Shown: one piece after another, positions 1 to 8,003 of the stretch
Layout: every line of letters begins with the position of its first letter
How positions within the stretch are numbered: position 1 is the first letter of the stretch
Assembly: GCF_003030345.1 (NCBI RefSeq)
Contig: NZ_CP028158.1
Span: forward strand, 3,596,001 to 3,660,000
DNA from: Plantactinospora sp. BC1
Lineage (GTDB): Bacteria; Actinomycetota; Actinomycetes; Mycobacteriales; Micromonosporaceae
DNA length: 64,000 nucleotides
Direction: 5' to 3'
Position numbers and translations under genes: made by a program
The notes under the pieces: model-generated
Databases searched by the model: none
Told to the model about the DNA's origin: nothing
What the model saw: only the letters and a program-made list of their open reading frames with translations

Positions 1-25
1 TCCCCGACGGACACCCGCCCGGTCC

Positions 26-1348
26 TCAGGCACCGCCCCGCACCCCCGGCGACGCCGTCCGCAACGCTAGCGCCAGCAGCGGCACCACGGCGACCGCGGC
101 CAGTAGGTTGAGCACCGGATAGCCGGCAACCTGGATGACAAACCCGCTCAGCGCCCCGGCCAGCGCCCCGGCCAGCCCCATGGTCAGGTCGGAGAGCCCC
201 TGCACCGCCGGGCGCACCGACGCCGGCACCGACTCCGACAGCAGGGTCGAGCCGGCCACCATCGTGCCGGACCAGCCGAGCCCGAGCAGGGTGAGCCCGA
301 TCGAGATCCGGACCGTGTCGTGCCCGGCGGTCCCGGCGACCGCGCAGGCGGCGAGGAGCACGCCGAGTCCGCCGAGGATCACCGCACGCCGGCCGAGCCG
401 GTCGGTGAGCCAGCCGACCAGCGGGGAGAGCGCGAACATCCCGGCGATGTGCAGGCTGAGCACGATGCCGACCACCCGGAGCAGGTGGGCGTCGGAGTGC
501 CACTCGCCGAGGCGTACCGGGGTCATCACCATCACCCCGACCATCACCAGGTGCCCCATCGCGACGGCGGAGATGCCGAGCCGGGCCGCCGGCAGCTCGC
601 GGACCACCCGGAGGGCGCCGCGCAGGCCGTCGTCCCGGCCGGGCCGGGTGCCGGGGGTGGCGGCCACCGGCGGGGCGTCGGCGGCCGCGAGCCGGCGGGC
701 GGTCAGCAGCGGGTCGGGCCGGAGGAACACCAGGAGTACGCCGGCAGCCAGCGCGAAGGCGAACACGCTGAAGACGAAGGGGCCGGCCAGCACGGGTACC
801 CCGGTCCAGGCCAGCGCCCGGTCGGCCGGCGCGGCGAGGTTCGGGGCGGCCACCGCGCCGATGGTGGTGGCCCAGACGGCGATCGACAGGTGTCGGCCCC
901 GGCGGGCCGGATCGGCCAGGTCGACGGCGGCGTACCGGGCCTGGAGCCCGGCGGTCGTCCCGCCACCGAAGAGGAGCGCGCCGACGAAGAGCAGCGGTAC
1001 CCAGTCCGTGACCGCCGCCACGATGATCAGGACACCGCCCACCGCGCCGACCAGGTACGCGGTGATCAGCCCCGGCCGCCGGCCACCGGTACGCATGATC
1101 CGGCTGACCGGTACGGCGAGCAGCGCCCCGCCGACCACCGAGGCGCTCTGCACCAGGCCGGAGATCGCGGTGCCGCCGAGCCGCGCCGCGAGCAGCACGC
1201 CGACGGTCATCCCGATGGTCATTCCGGTGCCGCCGATGATCTGGGTGAGGCAGAGCAGCAGCAACGTGCGCCGCTGGACCCGGGCGACGCCGACCGGCGC
1301 CGCCCCGGCGGGGCGGCCCCCGACTCCGGTGGTGAGTTCCGCCGTCAT
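26..1348 (-). CDS. MFS transporter
   Basis: A 440-residue, 12-helix major facilitator superfamily permease, probably a drug or metabolite exporter in the plasma membrane. The second half has the classic loop 8-9 signature (GWLTDRLGRR), and the loop after helix 2 has the matching RTGGRRP. The reading frame is open further upstream, but the ATG at 1348 is chosen because a GGGAG ribosome site lies about ten bases before it and the extra N-terminus is low-complexity Pro/Gly sequence. It is the last gene of a minus-strand run tetR - dehydroshikimate dehydratase - acyl-CoA dehydrogenase - MFS, after a 170-base gap. Uptake or export of aromatic hydroaromatic acids is possible from context but unproven. 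Confidence 0.85.
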   Translation of the reverse strand: MTAELTTGVGGRPAGAAPVGVARVQRRTLLLLCLTQIIGGTGMTIGMTVGVLLAARLGGTAISGLVQSASVVGGALLAVPVSRIMRTGGRRPGLITAYLVGAVGGVLIIVAAVTDWVPLLFVGALLFGGGTTAGLQARYAAVDLADPARRGRHLSIAVWATTIGAVAAPNLAAPADRALAWTGVPVLAGPFVFSVFAFALAAGVLLVFLRPDPLLTARRLAAADAPPVAATPGTRPGRDDGLRGALRVVRELPAARLGISAVAMGHLVMVGVMVMTPVRLGEWHSDAHLLRVVGIVLSLHIAGMFALSPLVGWLTDRLGRRAVILGGLGVLLAACAVAGTAGHDTVRISIGLTLLGLGWSGTMVAGSTLLSESVPASVRPAVQGLSDLTMGLAGALAGALSGFVIQVAGYPVLNLLAAVAVVPLLALALRTASPGVRGGA

Positions 1349-1518
1349 GTCAGCCGCTCCCGTCCCCGTTTCGGACCCGCCGCCTCCGGCGGGGCGGCCC
1401 GCGTCGGGCACCGCAAGGAGCGGTGGGCCGGGGCCATCCTTACCCGCGGATCGAAGCACGCCTCCCGGCCCGGTTCAACCCCGATTCGCCGCCGGCGTAG
1501 CCGCGAGCCGCCGGCCGG

Positions 1519-2661
1519 TCAGAGCCCCAGGTCGCGGCCGATGATCTCCTTCATGATCTCGGTGGTGCCGCCGTAGATGGTCTGCACCCGACCGTCCAGC
1601 CAGGCCCGGGCGACCGGGTACTCCAGCATGTAGCCGTAGCCGCCGTGCAGTTGGACGCAGCGGTCGGCGACCCGGTTCTGCAACTCGGTGGTCCACCACT
1701 TGACCTTCGCCGCGTCCACCGCGGAGAGCCGGCCCGCGTTGAACTCGGCGACACAGTGGTCGAGGAAGGTACGGGCGATCGTGACCTCGGTGTCCAGCTC
1801 GGCGAGGAGGAAGCGGTTGTGCTGGAACGCGCCGATCGGCCGGCCGAACGCCTGGCGGGACCGGGCGTGCTCCAGGGTGACCGCGAGCAGCCGCTCGGCG
1901 GCGGCGACCGCGGCGACCGCGATGCCGAGCCGTTCCCGGGGCAGGTTCGCCATCAGGTGGTAGAAGCCGCTGTTCTCCGTACCGAGCAGGTTCGCCGCCG
2001 GCACCCGGCACTCGTCGAAGAAGAGTTCGGCGGTGTCGTTGGCCTTCAGCCCGACCTTGGCCAGCCGGCGTCCCCGGGTGAAGCCGGGGGTGCCGCGCTC
2101 GACCACCAGCAGGCTCACGCCGTGCGCGCCCCGCTCCGGCGCGGTCTTCGCCACCACCACGACCAGGTCGGCCAGCTCGCCGTTGGTGATGAACGTCTTC
2201 TGTCCGGTCAGGACGTAGTCGTCGCCGTCCCGGGTGGCGGTGGTGCGGATCCCGGCCAGGTCGGAACCGGCGCCCGGCTCGCTCATCGCGATCGCGGTGA
2301 CGATCTCGCCCGCGCAGAAGCCGGGCAGCCAGCGCGCCCGCTGCTCGTCGCTGGCCAGCTCGCTCAGGTACTGCGCGACCACGTCGTTGTGCAGCCCGAA
2401 CCCGAGCCCGGAACAGCCGCTGGCGACGATCTCCTCGACGAGTACGGCGTTGAACCGGAAGTCCCGCTGTCCGCCGCCGCCGTACTCCTCGGGGACGTCC
2501 GTTCCGAGCAGCCCGGCCGCACCGGCCCGGCGCCAGACCTCCCGGTCGACGATGCCGTCCGCCTCCCACCGGTCGTGGTGCGGCACCGCCTCGCGGGCCA
2601 GGAACGCCCGGCAGAGCTGGCGGAACTCGTCGTGCACGGGCTCGTAGAGGTGCTGTTCCAT
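1519..2661 (-). CDS. Acyl-CoA dehydrogenase, long-chain type
   Basis: A 380-residue FAD-dependent acyl-CoA dehydrogenase of normal length, oxidising an acyl-CoA to the enoyl-CoA. Signature 1 (AMSEPGAGSD, residues 125-134) and the C-terminal signature (QLHGGYGYM, about 337-345) are intact. Where medium- and short-chain enzymes carry the catalytic Glu, this protein reads IYGGTTEI (362-369), so that position is Gly. In LCAD-like enzymes the base sits in an LPxERL segment; here that is LPRERL with Glu243, so an active LCAD-like enzyme is inferred. The start at 2661 lies 50 bases after the dehydroshikimate dehydratase stop, suggesting cotranscription. The substrate is unknown; a link to aromatic-ring catabolism is only contextual. 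Confidence 0.9.
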   Translation of the reverse strand: MEQHLYEPVHDEFRQLCRAFLAREAVPHHDRWEADGIVDREVWRRAGAAGLLGTDVPEEYGGGGQRDFRFNAVLVEEIVASGCSGLGFGLHNDVVAQYLSELASDEQRARWLPGFCAGEIVTAIAMSEPGAGSDLAGIRTTATRDGDDYVLTGQKTFITNGELADLVVVVAKTAPERGAHGVSLLVVERGTPGFTRGRRLAKVGLKANDTAELFFDECRVPAANLLGTENSGFYHLMANLPRERLGIAVAAVAAAERLLAVTLEHARSRQAFGRPIGAFQHNRFLLAELDTEVTIARTFLDHCVAEFNAGRLSAVDAAKVKWWTTELQNRVADRCVQLHGGYGYMLEYPVARAWLDGRVQTIYGGTTEIMKEIIGRDLGL

Positions 2662-2711
2662 GCCGGCCAGTCTGCCCCGGCGACCCGGACGGGCACATCC
2701 CCGGCCAGCGC

Positions 2712-4610
2712 TCAGACCTCGGCGAGTCGCTGGTGCCGGTGTGCCGCCATCCGTACCGGCGCGTTGGCGTCGCCGAAGCCGTCGTAACCGGCCCGGCGTT
2801 GCAACACCTCGAAGAAGATCCGGCCACCGTAGACCGGGGTGTAGAGGTGCAGCAGCTCGCCGCCGTGCGGGTCGCGGTCGTAGAGGATGCCGTACCGGCG
2901 GAGCCGTTGCGCGGTCTCCTCGTCGAGACCGAACCGGGCGACCAGGTCGGCGTAGTAGTTGTCGGAGATTCGCAGTGTGGCGGCGCCGAGCCGGTCGAGC
3001 GCGGCGGCGGTACCGAAGATGTCGTCGGTGCCGAAGGCGACGTGCTGCGGATCGGCCACGGACGGCGCCCAGTCACCGCGCCGGAGCACGGCGACGGTGA
3101 GGGCGAGCCGGACCGCGCGCCCCGGGTCGGTGAAACCCCGGGAGCGCATCAGCCCGAACGGTGCGGCGTACTCCTCGGTACCGAGCCGGGCGAGCCCGAG
3201 CACCGAGCGGTAGAAGAGGCCCGCCTCGTCGAAGTGGTCGAAGGGCTGGGTCAGCCCGAGGTGGTCGGTGGCGACGAGTCCGACGCCCTCGGCGACCTCG
3301 TTTCCGGTCGGCAGGAAGTCGGCCCGCCAGCCGTCGTCGGGTTCGGCGAGGAAGACCGAGGTACCGTCCGGGGCGGCGATCGCCGCCAACTCGGCCTCGG
3401 CCGGGCCACGGCGCCGGGGCAGTACCGGCGCGTGCAGCGCCGCGGCCCGGTCGACGCCGCGGTGCGGATCCGTGGTGGTCAGCGCGAACGCGCTGATCGC
3501 GGCGGTGCCGGACGCCTGTGGGCGGGTCACCGCGCTGTTCAGCACCACCCGGCAGCCGCCCTGTTCCCAGAGCTGGACCGGCTTGGAACGGTGCTGCCCG
3601 GTGTGCGTGAAGCCGAGCCCCCGGAGCACGTCCTGAAGGAGCGGGCCGGACCGGCCGTCGACGGCGAACTCGGTGAAGGCGTGCCCGGTCAGCCCGGGTG
3701 CCACCGGTAGTCGGCGTGGCTGCCGGTTCGACCGCCCGGTCGGGTGCAGGCCGTCCTCCAGGTAGACCAGGGAGCGCATCGCGTCGACGGCGGTACGGGC
3801 AGGGTCGGACTGCCGGAAGACGTCGTTGAAGACCTCCAGGGAGAGCGGTCCGGCGTACCCGGCGGAGAGCACGAGCCGGACGAAGCCCGCCAGGTCGAAC
3901 GCGCCCTGTCCGGGGAAGAGCCGGTGGTGCCGGCTCCACTGCAACACGTCCATCCGCAGCTGCGGCGCGTCGGCCAGTTGCAGGAAGAAGATCTTGCCCG
4001 GGGTGATCCCGGCGATGCCGGCCGGGTCGACCTCCCGGGACAGCACGTGGAACGAGTCCAGGCAGAGGCCGAGCGCCGGATGGTCTGCCCGGTCGACGAT
4101 CCGCCAGGCGTGGTCCCAGGTGGAGACGTGCCGCCCCCAGGCCAGGGCCTCGTAGGCGATCCGGATCCCCCGGGCGGCGGCCCGGTCGGCCAGCAGCCGG
4201 AGTTGCTCGGCGGCCAGCCCGTCGTCGTCGACCGCCGCCGGCGCCACCGACGAGCAGACCAGCAGGGTGTCGGCACCGAGGTCGGTCATCACGTCGAACT
4301 TGTGCTCGGCCCGGGTCAGATTGGCCCGCAGCAGGTCGGCCGGCACCGCCTCGAAGTCCCGGAACGGCTGGTACAGCTCGATGGTGAGCCCCAGGTCGGC
4401 GCAGCGGGCGCGTACCTCGGCCGGCGACCACGCCGAGACCACCAGGTCGTTCTCGAAGAGTTCGATGCCGTCGAAGCCGGCCGCCGCGGCGGCGGCGATC
4501 TTGTCTTCGAGGGTGCCGGAGAGGCAGACCGTCGCGACGGCCCGGCGCAGGGTACGGCCCGGGCCGGTGCCGGCCGGCGGAGTCGGGGCGGAACTGCGGC
4601 TGCTGGTCAT
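2712..4610 (-). CDS. quiC: 3-dehydroshikimate dehydratase with HPPD-like domain
   Basis: A 632-residue two-domain protein like QsuB of Corynebacterium and QuiC1 of Pseudomonas, which dehydrate 3-dehydroshikimate to protocatechuate. Residues about 20-290 form an AP-endonuclease-2/xylose-isomerase-like TIM barrel with the expected metal ligands Glu154 (YEALAWG), Asp185 (LDSFH), Gln211 (QLADAP) and Glu259 (SLEVFND). Residues about 305-632 are a vicinal-oxygen-chelate domain like 4-hydroxyphenylpyruvate dioxygenase. That domain retains a complete facial triad: His450 (TDHLG), His523 (QHVAF) and Glu601 (FFEVLQR). It lies 54 bases after tetR and is separated by the regulator from a divergent quinate/shikimate dehydrogenase, which would supply its substrate. 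The dehydratase role is confident; whether the second domain is an active oxygenase is unknown. Confidence 0.88.
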   Translation of the reverse strand: MTSSRSSAPTPPAGTGPGRTLRRAVATVCLSGTLEDKIAAAAAAGFDGIELFENDLVVSAWSPAEVRARCADLGLTIELYQPFRDFEAVPADLLRANLTRAEHKFDVMTDLGADTLLVCSSVAPAAVDDDGLAAEQLRLLADRAAARGIRIAYEALAWGRHVSTWDHAWRIVDRADHPALGLCLDSFHVLSREVDPAGIAGITPGKIFFLQLADAPQLRMDVLQWSRHHRLFPGQGAFDLAGFVRLVLSAGYAGPLSLEVFNDVFRQSDPARTAVDAMRSLVYLEDGLHPTGRSNRQPRRLPVAPGLTGHAFTEFAVDGRSGPLLQDVLRGLGFTHTGQHRSKPVQLWEQGGCRVVLNSAVTRPQASGTAAISAFALTTTDPHRGVDRAAALHAPVLPRRRGPAEAELAAIAAPDGTSVFLAEPDDGWRADFLPTGNEVAEGVGLVATDHLGLTQPFDHFDEAGLFYRSVLGLARLGTEEYAAPFGLMRSRGFTDPGRAVRLALTVAVLRRGDWAPSVADPQHVAFGTDDIFGTAAALDRLGAATLRISDNYYADLVARFGLDEETAQRLRRYGILYDRDPHGGELLHLYTPVYGGRIFFEVLQRRAGYDGFGDANAPVRMAAHRHQRLAEV

Positions 4611-4664
4611 GGCGTACCTCTCCCGGGGGTGTGCGGTCGGCGGCGACGCTCCGGGGCGCGGTGG

Positions 4665-5348
4665 TCAGCGGCGGCGGAGGTAGCCGGTGACCATCTCGGC
4701 GAGCATGGTCCGGTAGTGCTGGCGGCTGGTGGCGGCGAGCAGGTCCCGGTCGAACAGCGCGGCGAAGGTGTGCCGGTTGGCGACCCGGAAGAAACAGAAG
4801 GCGCTGATCATCATGTGTACGTCGAGAGCGTCCACGTCGGAGCGGAACGTCCCGGCCCGCTGCCCGCGCTCCAGTACGCCGCGCAGCAGGTCGACCGCGG
4901 AGCTGTTCAGGTCGACCAGCCGGGCGACGTGGGTCATGTGCTCGGCCTGCTGGGCGTTCTCCACCCCGACCAGCTTGATGAAGGCCGGATGCGCCTCGTG
5001 GTGGTCGAAGGTGACCTCGGCGAGGCGCCGGATCGCGGCCACCGGCTCCAGGTGGTCGACGTCGACGCTCCGCTCGGCGGCCCGGATCTCGCCGTACGCG
5101 CGCTCCAGGACGGCGAGATAGAGCTGCTCCTTGCCGCCGAAGTAGTAGTAGATCATTCGTTTGGTGGTGCGGGTGCGGGCGGCGATCTCGTCGACCCGGG
5201 CGCCGCTGTAGCCCCGGTTGGCGAACTCGTCGGTGGCGACGTCGATGATGTCGGTCCGAGTGCGTTCCGCGTCGCGCCGCCGCTCGGCGGCCGGGGTCGC
5301 GCCCCGGTCGGGCCCCGCCTCGGCGGCCGGTGCCGCCCGCAGAGTCAT
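4665..5348 (-). CDS. TetR-family regulator of the quinate/shikimate region
   Basis: A 227-residue TetR repressor with an N-terminal helix-turn-helix (VDEIAARTRTTKRMIYYYF) and a helical ligand-binding C-terminus. The ATG at 5348 is preferred over the upstream in-frame ATG at 5375 because GGAGGG stands eight bases before it and nothing similar precedes the other. It is the first gene of the minus-strand set and is divergent from the dehydrogenase at 5524. The palindrome at 5435-5458 in the shared intergenic region is the likely operator, so it probably represses both directions until a hydroaromatic ligand binds. Ligand and operator assignment are inferences. Confidence 0.88.
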   Translation of the reverse strand: MTLRAAPAAEAGPDRGATPAAERRRDAERTRTDIIDVATDEFANRGYSGARVDEIAARTRTTKRMIYYYFGGKEQLYLAVLERAYGEIRAAERSVDVDHLEPVAAIRRLAEVTFDHHEAHPAFIKLVGVENAQQAEHMTHVARLVDLNSSAVDLLRGVLERGQRAGTFRSDVDALDVHMMISAFCFFRVANRHTFAALFDRDLLAATSRQHYRTMLAEMVTGYLRRR

Positions 5349-5406
5349 CGCCTCGTCCCTCCGGATGTCCGTCATCGGACCAGTGTGCCGTGCCCCCGGT
5401 GTGCCC

Positions 5407-5435
5407 TTGACAGGCCCGACGCCGAGGCGGATAAC
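5407..5435 (+). promoter_or_regulatory. Housekeeping-type promoter of the dehydrogenase gene
   Basis: A perfect -35 hexamer TTGACA (5407-5412) and a -10-like GATAAC (5430-5435) are separated by 17 bases and read toward the quinate/shikimate dehydrogenase. Transcription would start near 5442, inside the palindrome, leaving an 80-base leader before the ATG at 5524. Confidence 0.65.
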
Positions 5436-5458
5436 TAACGTACCAGTTCGTACATTAG
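5435..5458. promoter_or_regulatory. Candidate TetR operator palindrome
   Basis: CTAACGTAC and GTACATTAG flank a six-base centre; eight of nine positions are complementary. The site abuts the -10 element and covers the predicted start point of the plus-strand promoter. That is the typical placement of a TetR-family operator that blocks initiation. The AT-rich stretch stands out from the surrounding DNA. Confidence 0.65.
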
Positions 5459-5523
5459 CTGACGCCGGTCCCGGCCGACGGCACCTGCCGGTCCGGACCG
5501 CGCCGGAACAGGACGGGAGCACC

Positions 5524-6393
5524 ATGCGGACCTGCCGCTACGGGTTGGTCGGAGCGGGCATCGACGCGTCGCTGTCGCCGGCACTGCACGAGACCGAGGG
5601 CCGGCACCACGGCCTCGACCTGTCGTACTCGCTGCTCGACGTCGACCGGCCGGAGACCCCGGCCGAGCTGCGCCGGCTGCTGGACGACGCCGAGGCGGCC
5701 GGGTTCGCCGGGCTGAACATCACCCATCCGTTCAAGCAACAGGTGATCGAGCTGCTCGACCGGCTCGCCCCACCGGCCGACGACATCGGCGCGGTCAACA
5801 CGGTCGTCTTCCGGGACGGACGGCGGATCGGCTACAACACCGACGCCTACGGGTTCACCGAGTCGTTCCGGCTCGGACTGCCCGGTGCCGCCACCGGCCG
5901 GGTCGTGCAGCTCGGGGCCGGCGGTGCCGGCGCCGCCTGCGCGTACGCCCAGCTGGCGGCCGGGGTCGGGCAGCTCACCGTGGTCGACCCCGACCCGGAC
6001 CGGCGCGGTCTGCTCGCGGAGACCCTGAGCATGCGGTTCGACACCGAGCGGATCGCGGTGGCCGACCCGGCGGAGCTGCCGGCCGCCGTCGGCGCCGCCG
6101 ACGGGCTGGTCAACACCAGCCCGGTCGGCATGCGGACGCATCCGGGGGTACCGCTGCCGGTCGAGCTGCTGCACCCCGGCCTGTGGGTGCTGGACGTCAT
6201 CTACATGCCGGTGCAGACCGAACTGCTCGCCGCCGCCCGGGCGGCCGGCCTGCGGGCGGTGGGTGGCACCGGGATGTGCGTCTTCCAGGCCGCCGCCGCG
6301 TTTCAACTGTTCACCGGTCGGACGCCGGACACCGGCCGGATGCTGCGACACCTCGACAGGCTGCTCGCCGGGCGAGCCCGGCACGCCGCCTGA
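5524..6393 (+). CDS. qsuD: Quinate/shikimate 5-dehydrogenase (NAD-type AroE paralogue)
   Basis: A 289-residue AroE-family dehydrogenase oxidising quinate or shikimate to the 3-dehydro acid. Substrate-site motifs are SLSPALHE (17-24), NITHPFKQ with catalytic Lys71, VNT at 91-93 and TDA with Asp107. The Rossmann motif GAGGAGA spans 131-137, and Asp155 in VVDPDPD ends the second strand. Biosynthetic AroE usually has an NRT-type NADP-binding segment there, so Asp suggests NAD and a catabolic role. The NITHP segment also resembles corynebacterial QsuD rather than biosynthetic AroE. The ATG at 5524 follows GGGAG. Downstream, after about 100 bases, lies the Nramp-fold transporter, probably in the same transcript. 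Confidence 0.85.
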   Translation: MRTCRYGLVGAGIDASLSPALHETEGRHHGLDLSYSLLDVDRPETPAELRRLLDDAEAAGFAGLNITHPFKQQVIELLDRLAPPADDIGAVNTVVFRDGRRIGYNTDAYGFTESFRLGLPGAATGRVVQLGAGGAGAACAYAQLAAGVGQLTVVDPDPDRRGLLAETLSMRFDTERIAVADPAELPAAVGAADGLVNTSPVGMRTHPGVPLPVELLHPGLWVLDVIYMPVQTELLAAARAAGLRAVGGTGMCVFQAAAAFQLFTGRTPDTGRMLRHLDRLLAGRARHAA

Positions 6394-6496
6394 ACCGGTG
6401 CCGCGCGGTCACCCCCGCGCGGCGCCTCCGCACCACCGGCCGTCCGACCGGGACGGTCCACACCCCCCACACCCCACACCACCCCCGGAGTATCCG

Positions 6497-7918
6497 ATGA
6501 GCCGACAGGCGACCACCCCCGACAGCGCCGTACCCCCCGACGACCCGGTCACCCGCGAGCTGCCCGAACCGATGCCCCTGCGCCGGATGGTCGGCCCCGG
6601 CGTGGTGGCGGTCGGCATCGGGATGGCCGCCGGGGAACTCATCCTCTGGCCGTACCTCACCGCACTCGGCGGGCTCGGCCTGCTCTGGCTGGCCATCGCC
6701 ACCCTCGCCGTCCAGTTCGTCATCAACATGGAGATCGAGCGGTACACCCTGGCCAGCGGCCAGACCGTCGTCGCCGGGTTCTCCCGCTGGTGGAAGGGCT
6801 GGGGCATCCTCATCTGCCTCGCCGGAGCCTTCCAGTACGTCTGGCCCGGCTGGGCCACCAGCGGCTCCGCCGTCTTCACCTATCTGGTCGGCGGCGGAGA
6901 CGCGGTCTGGATCACCGTCGGCGTGCTCGTCGCCATCGGCGTACTGCTCTCGGTCTCCAAGGTGGTCTACCGGACCGTCGAGCGGGTCGAGATGGTCAAG
7001 GTCGCCCTCACGCTCTTCTTCCTGGCCGTGGTGGTGGTCTTCGTGATCTCCCTGAGTACCTGGGGCGAGGGCGCGAAGGAGACGGTCGTCGGCTTCGGGC
7101 AGATCCCGGCCGGGATCACCTTCACCATGCTGCTCAGCGCGATCGGCGCCGCCGGGGCCGGTGGCGTGCACAACCTGGTGCTGAGCAACTGGATCCGCGA
7201 CAAGCGGTACGGGATGGGCGCGCACGTACCCCGGCTCATCTCGCCGATCACCGGCCAGGAGGAGGCCGCCGGCTCGGACCGGTACGCCTTCCCGCAGGAC
7301 GAGGGGAGCCTGGCCCGCTGGGCGACCTGGTGGAAGCGGGCCAACATCGAGCACTTCTTCACCTTCGCGCTGGTCTGCTTCGTGACCATCACGATCATGT
7401 GCCTGCTCGCCTACCAGACCCTCTTCGGCCGGGAGGATCTGACGAACGACCCGTCGTTCCTGCGGATCGAGGGGGACGTACTGGCGTCCGAGGTCGGCGC
7501 CTGGCTCAAGCCGCTCTTCTTCGCGATCGCCGTGGTGTCGCTCTGGGCCGCCGCGATGGGGCTGCTGGACGTGATCGGCCGGGTGGCCAGCGACTTCCTT
7601 CGGCGCAACTACCTCACCGCCTCGACCCGGTGGACCGAGGCCCGGCTCTATCTCGCGGTGGTCTGGGCCGAGATCGTCCTCGGCTCGATCATCCTGCTCG
7701 CCGGCTTCAGCCAACCGCTCGGCCTGCTGATCATCTCCACCTGCGCGGCCTCGGTGGTCACCCTGCTCTACTCGATCCTGCTGGTCCGGCTCAACATCCG
7801 GGACCTGCCGACGGCCATCCGCCTGCGCGGCTGGCGGCTCGGCGGCATGCTGGCGGCGATCGGCTTCTACGGCTTCTTCGCCGTCGCGATGGTGGTCACC
7901 CAACTCCAGCGGCTCTGA
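6497..7918 (+). CDS. Nramp-fold transporter lacking the metal-binding motifs
   Basis: A 473-residue polytopic protein with about 11 hydrophobic segments, resembling Nramp/MntH. Canonical Nramp transporters bind the ion with DPGN in helix 1 and a MPH motif in helix 6. Here helix 1 reads GIGMAAGELILW (40-51) and helix 6 reads GAAGAGGVHNL (about 216-226), so the Asp/Asn and Met ligands are absent. A soluble loop of about 60 residues follows helix 6 (DKRYGMG... to the next helix). Start 6497 has GGAG six bases upstream. Sitting behind a quinate/shikimate dehydrogenase under a TetR-controlled promoter, it may carry an organic substrate instead of a metal; that is inference. Confidence 0.75.
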   Translation: MSRQATTPDSAVPPDDPVTRELPEPMPLRRMVGPGVVAVGIGMAAGELILWPYLTALGGLGLLWLAIATLAVQFVINMEIERYTLASGQTVVAGFSRWWKGWGILICLAGAFQYVWPGWATSGSAVFTYLVGGGDAVWITVGVLVAIGVLLSVSKVVYRTVERVEMVKVALTLFFLAVVVVFVISLSTWGEGAKETVVGFGQIPAGITFTMLLSAIGAAGAGGVHNLVLSNWIRDKRYGMGAHVPRLISPITGQEEAAGSDRYAFPQDEGSLARWATWWKRANIEHFFTFALVCFVTITIMCLLAYQTLFGREDLTNDPSFLRIEGDVLASEVGAWLKPLFFAIAVVSLWAAAMGLLDVIGRVASDFLRRNYLTASTRWTEARLYLAVVWAEIVLGSIILLAGFSQPLGLLIISTCAASVVTLLYSILLVRLNIRDLPTAIRLRGWRLGGMLAAIGFYGFFAVAMVVTQLQRL

Positions 7919-8003
7919 CGCGGCCCGGTGCTGCCGGCCCTCGCCGGGTCGGCATCACCGGTCACGTGCGCAGCGTCCAGGTGCTGGGCCAGGTCGCCGG
8001 GGC

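Noticed and set aside
1475-3076. Long alternative minus-strand frame across the acyl-CoA dehydrogenase
   Set aside because: It is Arg/Pro/Gly-rich shadow coding in another frame of the acyl-CoA dehydrogenase and the dehydratase genes.
5218-5523. Upstream extension of the quinate/shikimate dehydrogenase
   Set aside because: The frame is open back to 5218, but it would run through the promoter, the operator and the tetR start; the AroE fold begins at the ATG at 5524.
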